NCBI GenBank assembly: GCA_027577415.1
Contig: JANBQS010000341.1
Location: 1 to 20,601 of the forward strand
Direction: 5' to 3'
Origin: Coemansia sp. RSA 922
Lineage: Eukaryota > Kickxellomycota > Kickxellomycetes > Kickxellales > Kickxellaceae
Length of the DNA stretch: 20,601 nucleotides
The translations under genes and the position numbers were made by a program. Positions 16,726 through 20,601 of the stretch are shown here, piece after piece; positions within the stretch are counted from its first letter, which is position 1; every line of letters starts with the position of its first letter. Under the pieces are notes generated by a model. The model did no database searches. It saw nothing but the letters and a program-made list of their open reading frames with translations, and was not told the DNA's origin.

Positions 16726-19700
16726 CTAGTCGGAGAGGACAATTTCTGCATACTTGTACTGCTCGTTGGCTTTGAGACAGCAGCTTGGACATGTGAATCT
16801 CGATGGCTCCATGGGGATATTATCAGTTTCGTCGACGTCGACATTCGCCATGATCCGCAGCTGGTTGAATGTAATAATGCGCGCCGTGGGGATGGAGACC
16901 TGTGCGCACTCAGTATGGAAACACATGCTGCAGTCGTTGCACATAATGGTCGGCAAAAATGACATGGGGTTAGAGTCGTCCAAGTCGGAGCCTTTAACAT
17001 TGCACAAGCAGTTCTCCGCCGTCTTGCTGAATGCGTCTCGAGCCTGCACTAGACCCTGGCCCATGTCCCGGTCAGGAAGGGGCGGATTCATAATGTATAT
17101 CCCCAGCTCCTCCAACCGGCCCATATACATAGCCCTGAGTTCTGGCGGCATTTCGTCTGACGGGATGTCATCCACAAAGTTCGCCTCTGACCAACCTAGT
17201 TGCCCTTGGCAGCCTGGTTGGACTTGTAGTTGAGGTTGAACCTGCTGCTGCGGCTGGTGGAGAGACGGCAACGGTAACGACGGCGGTGGGTCTTGCGACA
17301 CCCCATTAGCAACAGCTTGTACCAGTGACTCCGACTCTGCTGCCGGCATTATAGAGGCCGGTTTGCTTCGTAGGCTGCGGCGGCTCGTCACCGTAGCTCC
17401 AGGGATAATCTTAGGGATTGGCTCGTGCTTCAAAAGCTCCGACAGCGCTGCCCACAGGCCATCCAAAACCCCGCTCTTCAGGTTAATTCCCAGACCCAAC
17501 AGCGCGCGGAGCAGGGAGCGCAGATACACCGGTTGTTGCATACGCTGCGCTGATCCTGTCGCCTTGTTGCTCATCAGCTCATTGAGCAACTCCACCAGCG
17601 ACTTTGCATCGAGGAGTATGGTAACAAGCGGATCCAGCGCGCCAACAACAAGCCCAAACGAGCGGCTCTCTTTGACGGCATGTTCGATGCGGCCAATAGT
17701 CGGATAATCTGCGAGCAACCGCAGCTTATCAGCCCTGGCGCGCGCGTCGCAGAGGGAGCACAGGAACAGAGAGTTCTGAATATCAGCCGGATCCAGGTTG
17801 ACGCAGAACAGGTGGTACCACTCGTGACAAGCCTCGCACTCGATCATCAGCCCGCTATCCGGTCCCAGACATACGCAATAGAGATCGGTCGCCGAATCAT
17901 CCGTACCACCAGCAATCGCCAGTGTTTGCTTCAGTCGGTACTCCACCCCCGCCAGCTTGCTCTCTAGTGGCCCGCCGTGTTGGTCGAAAGAAAACATCTG
18001 CCCAATTTCCGTCCACCACAGGTCGACTTTGGCAATCGTAGAGCGCAGCTGAGCAAGGCTCGAGGGCTCAAATCGTCCAAACTTGTCGCAGTCCGCCACT
18101 AGCTCAAGGGCCTCGCCATACCTCGGGCGCTCCACCAAGCCACTGCGCTCGGAGCGATCGACTAGCTCATTAGTACGCGCCTCCAAGTCAAGAGCCCTTT
18201 GCTGCAGCCGCCTAAGCAGATGGTAGTTGTCTGGCAATGGCGAAGACCTTTGAGCCCTATCGAGCAGCTTGGCTATCTCGCTCACATCCAGCGGCTCGCG
18301 CGAGGACTCTTCTAGCCCAATGGCAGCGGCATCTTGGGCCCACTTCTCAGGGTCGAACTGGGTGTCCCTGAGTTGCTTGAGCGGCTCAAAGTCCATGTCG
18401 ATGTTCAACTCTGCAGCCTCGTCCAAAAGACGAGCAACAGTGCTGGGAGCAATGTCATGCCGCGCAAGTTGCTGGTGGCAGTCGTAAAGCCACTGCACCT
18501 TGTCCGCAATATCCTGCATTTCCCTAGAACGCGAGACGCGCACCTGAGCCCCACTAAGACTGTCGCGCAGAGTCGTCAATTGATGATGGAACGCACCGAC
18601 TTTGGCGATTGCTCCAGTCGTTGTCGCCGTCGATTCAGTCACGACTGCCGGCATGCGCGACAGTCGGTCCAACTCCGCCTGCCCGTTATCGGCCACCGCT
18701 TTAACCTGCGCCTCGATATTCAGCACCTCTAGCTCGTATTCGATAAGTGCCTCAAACTCTGGCGAGTTGAAGTACAGCTGCTCGCCAATTTGCAACAATG
18801 ACGCCACATCCTTGGAGGAAAACAGCGCGTTAGTGTGAGCACTTCCAAGGTCGGCATCTTTACTCAGCGCAGATAGAGAGCTCCCAAGCATGCGGTACAC
18901 GACCTTGGCTTGCTCCGGGAGGCCTCTCAACGAGGTCGGCAGATTGGCCAGCGTGCTCAGGCCGCGCAGCCTCTCTCTGGACCTTAGTGGGGCAGTAGTG
19001 AGCGGCGAGTCGTCAGTGCGCAGGCGCGATGACCAGGGCGTAGTGTGTCGGGGCTCGGCTGACTGGGACCGCAGGTCATTAGCGCTGCTCCTTAGCGAGC
19101 GACCACTCCCATCCCTGCCCATGCCGCGCCCAGCATACTGTGACCTAGGTATTCTTCCGCGCTTTGATCCACGCGGGCGTCCGACGGGCCGCCTAATCTG
19201 GGTCTTGTACTCATCCTTGACAACGTCTTCCTCACTCGACTCGTCAGAGCTCGACTCCTCGCTATCGTCCAGATACCGCTTTGGCTTTTTCTTCTTTGTA
19301 CCCTCAGCGTCGACAGCCCCTCTAGAAGTCGAGGTAAGGGGCTCGCTATTAGCAGAGATAGGCGTGGTGATGGTAGAAGGAGTAGCAACGTCATCTGGGG
19401 CATATAGAGCCAGCCCACCAAAGCGCCTGTGCAGCTTATCGCGATGCCAGTCGTAGTTGGCCTGCCGCTTGCGCTGTATCGCCTCGACCATTTGTGACCG
19501 ACCTACACACGACAACATGGCTTGCGCCGCGCGGCACCACTCTTGCGCTCGCTGCACAAACAGTCCAAGCTGGCGCATATCTCCAAGCGCCTGAGAATCG
19601 ACCTCAAGTACTATTTTCTTGGCGCTGTAGGGGCCGGGCGTTTCCCGCATCAACACCAGTTGCTCAATGCCACCTAGCAATATGTCCAGAGGGTCGTCGT

Positions 19701-20601
19701 CGCCATTCTTCTGACCGCTGGGAGTTACAATCATACCACCAACTGGGGCAGCCTTTGCGACCAACATACTCGTCTCTAGCCTGGATTTGTTTGACGGCCG
19801 TCCTGGCTTACGCTTGATGCCTCGGCCACGGCCACGGCCTCCGCGAACGGGGCTGAGCGCTGGCGTTCCAGACTGGTGAGAGGACAACGAGCGTGCAGCA
19901 GGGATATTAGGCTGTGATTTGCGCGAAGCACTTTGGTCGTTGCCACAGGGCAGAACCAGCCGTTGGGCCTCCTCTAGCAACAACATCATTTGCATTAGAT
20001 CCGGGCGGCGGTTGAGATCCGTCACTGCCATAGTGCCCTTTGTTACGCGCGGAGGGAAATGTAGTCCAGGAGCAGCGGCTATGAGGCGTTTGGCGACCGC
20101 CCTTGAGGATTTTGGCTCCAGCGACGCGCCATGCATAGTGGCCATGTCGTCAGAGACAGTACCATCACTTTCACCACCGCCGTCGGCCAGATCGCCATTT
20201 TGGGTGGAGCCAGGTTGCACAAACGTTGTAGTGCTCGTGCCTGGTGAGCTTGGGGCCTTGCCAGGGGACGTAGAAGTGTAAAGCGACATAATACGGCGGA
20301 ACTCTTGCTCCCAGAGCTGTGACTGATTCAAGCCACCGACTTGGCCCTCACCCACATCGTTGCTCTCAGCATGCGCATCCTCGCTTTGCGCCTCAACCGA
20401 GCTGCCATCCATGTCGTTAGCCATATCAGGCTGAGGAGTAGGCAACTGTTGGTCGTCATCCATACCGCCAGTAGCTGTGTCGCCATTGCACCTGTTGATA
20501 ATAGCCTGGAGGTCGCTGTCGGAATAACGATGCTTGAGGATTTTTTGGTCGCCCACGCACTTGCAGGATTTTTCGGCGTGAAGCAGGCAGGATATATAGT
20601 T
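16726..20601 (-). CDS. KDM5/JARID1-type histone H3K4 demethylase, C-terminal 1,291 residues (5' end outside window)
   Basis: The frame is open from the right edge to the TAG at 16728-16726 with no intron. The first visible residues, SCLLHAEKSCKC then LKHRYSDSDL, match the end of the KDM5 C5HC2 zinc finger (C5, H8, C13, C15) and the following RYRYTLDDL-like stretch, so the JmjN, ARID, PHD1 and JmjC parts should lie beyond the edge. Helical PLU-1-like segments follow (about 90-105, 305-390 and 550-890), split by low-complexity inserts with AT-hooks at 263-272 and 470-483. PHD2 is at 909-951 (C-V-C, C-E-A-C, WYHLFC, C-S-L-C) and PHD3 at 1198-1274. The family removes methyl groups from H3K4 in the nucleus using Fe(II) and 2-oxoglutarate; the PHD fingers read H3 tails. 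There is no start codon in the window: the GTG at 20556 is internal. Confidence 0.92.
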   Translation of the reverse strand, partial: NYISCLLHAEKSCKCVGDQKILKHRYSDSDLQAIINRCNGDTATGGMDDDQQLPTPQPDMANDMDGSSVEAQSEDAHAESNDVGEGQVGGLNQSQLWEQEFRRIMSLYTSTSPGKAPSSPGTSTTTFVQPGSTQNGDLADGGGESDGTVSDDMATMHGASLEPKSSRAVAKRLIAAAPGLHFPPRVTKGTMAVTDLNRRPDLMQMMLLLEEAQRLVLPCGNDQSASRKSQPNIPAARSLSSHQSGTPALSPVRGGRGRGRGIKRKPGRPSNKSRLETSMLVAKAAPVGGMIVTPSGQKNGDDDPLDILLGGIEQLVLMRETPGPYSAKKIVLEVDSQALGDMRQLGLFVQRAQEWCRAAQAMLSCVGRSQMVEAIQRKRQANYDWHRDKLHRRFGGLALYAPDDVATPSTITTPISANSEPLTSTSRGAVDAEGTKKKKPKRYLDDSEESSSDESSEEDVVKDEYKTQIRRPVGRPRGSKRGRIPRSQYAGRGMGRDGSGRSLRSSANDLRSQSAEPRHTTPWSSRLRTDDSPLTTAPLRSRERLRGLSTLANLPTSLRGLPEQAKVVYRMLGSSLSALSKDADLGSAHTNALFSSKDVASLLQIGEQLYFNSPEFEALIEYELEVLNIEAQVKAVADNGQAELDRLSRMPAVVTESTATTTGAIAKVGAFHHQLTTLRDSLSGAQVRVSRSREMQDIADKVQWLYDCHQQLARHDIAPSTVARLLDEAAELNIDMDFEPLKQLRDTQFDPEKWAQDAAAIGLEESSREPLDVSEIAKLLDRAQRSSPLPDNYHLLRRLQQRALDLEARTNELVDRSERSGLVERPRYGEALELVADCDKFGRFEPSSLAQLRSTIAKVDLWWTEIGQMFSFDQHGGPLESKLAGVEYRLKQTLAIAGGTDDSATDLYCVCLGPDSGLMIECEACHEWYHLFCVNLDPADIQNSLFLCSLCDARARADKLRLLADYPTIGRIEHAVKESRSFGLVVGALDPLVTILLDAKSLVELLNELMSNKATGSAQRMQQPVYLRSLLRALLGLGINLKSGVLDGLWAALSELLKHEPIPKIIPGATVTSRRSLRSKPASIMPAAESESLVQAVANGVSQDPPPSLPLPSLHQPQQQVQPQLQVQPGCQGQLGWSEANFVDDIPSDEMPPELRAMYMGRLEELGIYIMNPPLPDRDMGQGLVQARDAFSKTAENCLCNVKGSDLDDSNPMSFLPTIMCNDCSMCFHTECAQVSIPTARIITFNQLRIMANVDVDETDNIPMEPSRFTCPSCCLKANEQYKYAEIVLSD
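16780..17010 (-). other. PHD3-like zinc finger of the KDM5 protein
   Basis: Ligands are C-L-C, then MCNDC, FHTEC and a final CPSC, i.e. a C4HC3 order. About 38 residues separate FHTEC from CPSC, longer than in PHD2 of the same protein. In animal KDM5 the third PHD binds H3K4me3; whether this diverged one does is unknown. Confidence 0.75.
17749..17877 (-). other. PHD2 zinc finger of the KDM5 protein
   Basis: This is a compact, canonical PHD finger: YCVCLGPDSGLMIECEAC, then EWYHLFC and CSLC, giving the full C4HC3 ligand set. It follows the PLU-1-like helices, as PHD2 does in KDM5 proteins. Confidence 0.9.
19153..19194 (-). other. AT-hook motif 2 in the KDM5 insert
   Basis: RRPVGRPRGSKRGR carries the GRP core flanked by basic residues, the consensus for minor-groove binding to AT-rich DNA. 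It directly follows an acidic Ser/Glu/Asp block (DSEESSSDESSEED). Confidence 0.75.
19786..19815 (-). other. AT-hook motif 1 in the KDM5 insert
   Basis: KRKPGRPSNK with a preceding GRGRGRG stretch fits the AT-hook consensus (basic residues around GRP). It lies between the first and second PLU-1-like helical parts. Confidence 0.72.

Noticed and set aside
18890..19456. Plus-strand open frame of 188 codons
   Set aside because: It is antisense to the KDM5 insert with AT-hooks and has Ser/Arg/Leu-rich composition produced by the complementary codons.
20554..20556. GTG as start of the KDM5 protein
   Set aside because: The frame remains open to the edge, and the codons upstream encode the Cys/His ligands of the C5HC2 zinc finger.
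1..20601. Transposon, CRISPR array, integrated virus or operon-like gene cluster
   Set aside because: I saw no terminal repeats, transposase, reverse transcriptase or integrase motifs, regularly spaced repeats or viral proteins. The BED finger alone, without an hAT transposase domain, does not indicate a transposon.

Overview
This is a fungal nuclear window. The evidence is short introns with GTAAGT-type donors, conserved eukaryotic proteins (insulysin, KDM5, Sec9, Nit1, MTH1), genes on both strands with short spacers, and no bacterial ribosome-binding sites. Several diverged copies of one F-box-like, leucine-rich protein family lie scattered among housekeeping genes. That pattern reminds me most of Kickxellomycotina (Coemansia-like, early-diverging fungi), but this placement is inference from memory and untested.

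Layout. At 1-1355 (minus) is an F-box-like gene cut by the left edge and broken by one in-frame TGA. At 2104-5530 (plus) is a two-exon insulysin-type M16 metalloprotease, converging with a second F-box-like gene at 5620-7347 (minus). At 7750-8284 (minus) is a 5'-truncated, frameshifted remnant of a further family member that no single reading frame reveals. At 8774-10921 (plus) one uninterrupted reading frame joins an acidic N-terminus, a BED-type zinc finger, a polyalanine linker and a complete Nit1-type nitrilase. A roughly 1-kb spacer follows with only a doubtful small ORF. At 11912-12475 and 12594-13185 (both minus) is a tandem pair of MTH1-like Nudix hydrolases; the second has an intron inside its Nudix box and has lost the substrate-recognition residues. 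At 13475-14548 (plus) is the Sec9/SNAP-25 t-SNARE, then at 14840-16531 (minus) an intact F-box-like gene. From 16726 to the right edge (minus) runs the C-terminal 1,291 residues of a KDM5/JARID1 histone demethylase: tail of the C5HC2 zinc finger, PLU-1-like helices split by inserts carrying two AT-hooks, and two PHD fingers.

Functionally the neighbours do not form one pathway. They cover proteolysis, metabolite repair (Nit1 cleaves deaminated glutathione, MTH1 cleans oxidised nucleotides), secretion and chromatin. The unusual features are the repeated F-box-like family (three genes plus one remnant, all minus strand, sharing the signature YPFxDDxxFRGN), with two of the four copies damaged, and the BED finger-nitrilase fusion.
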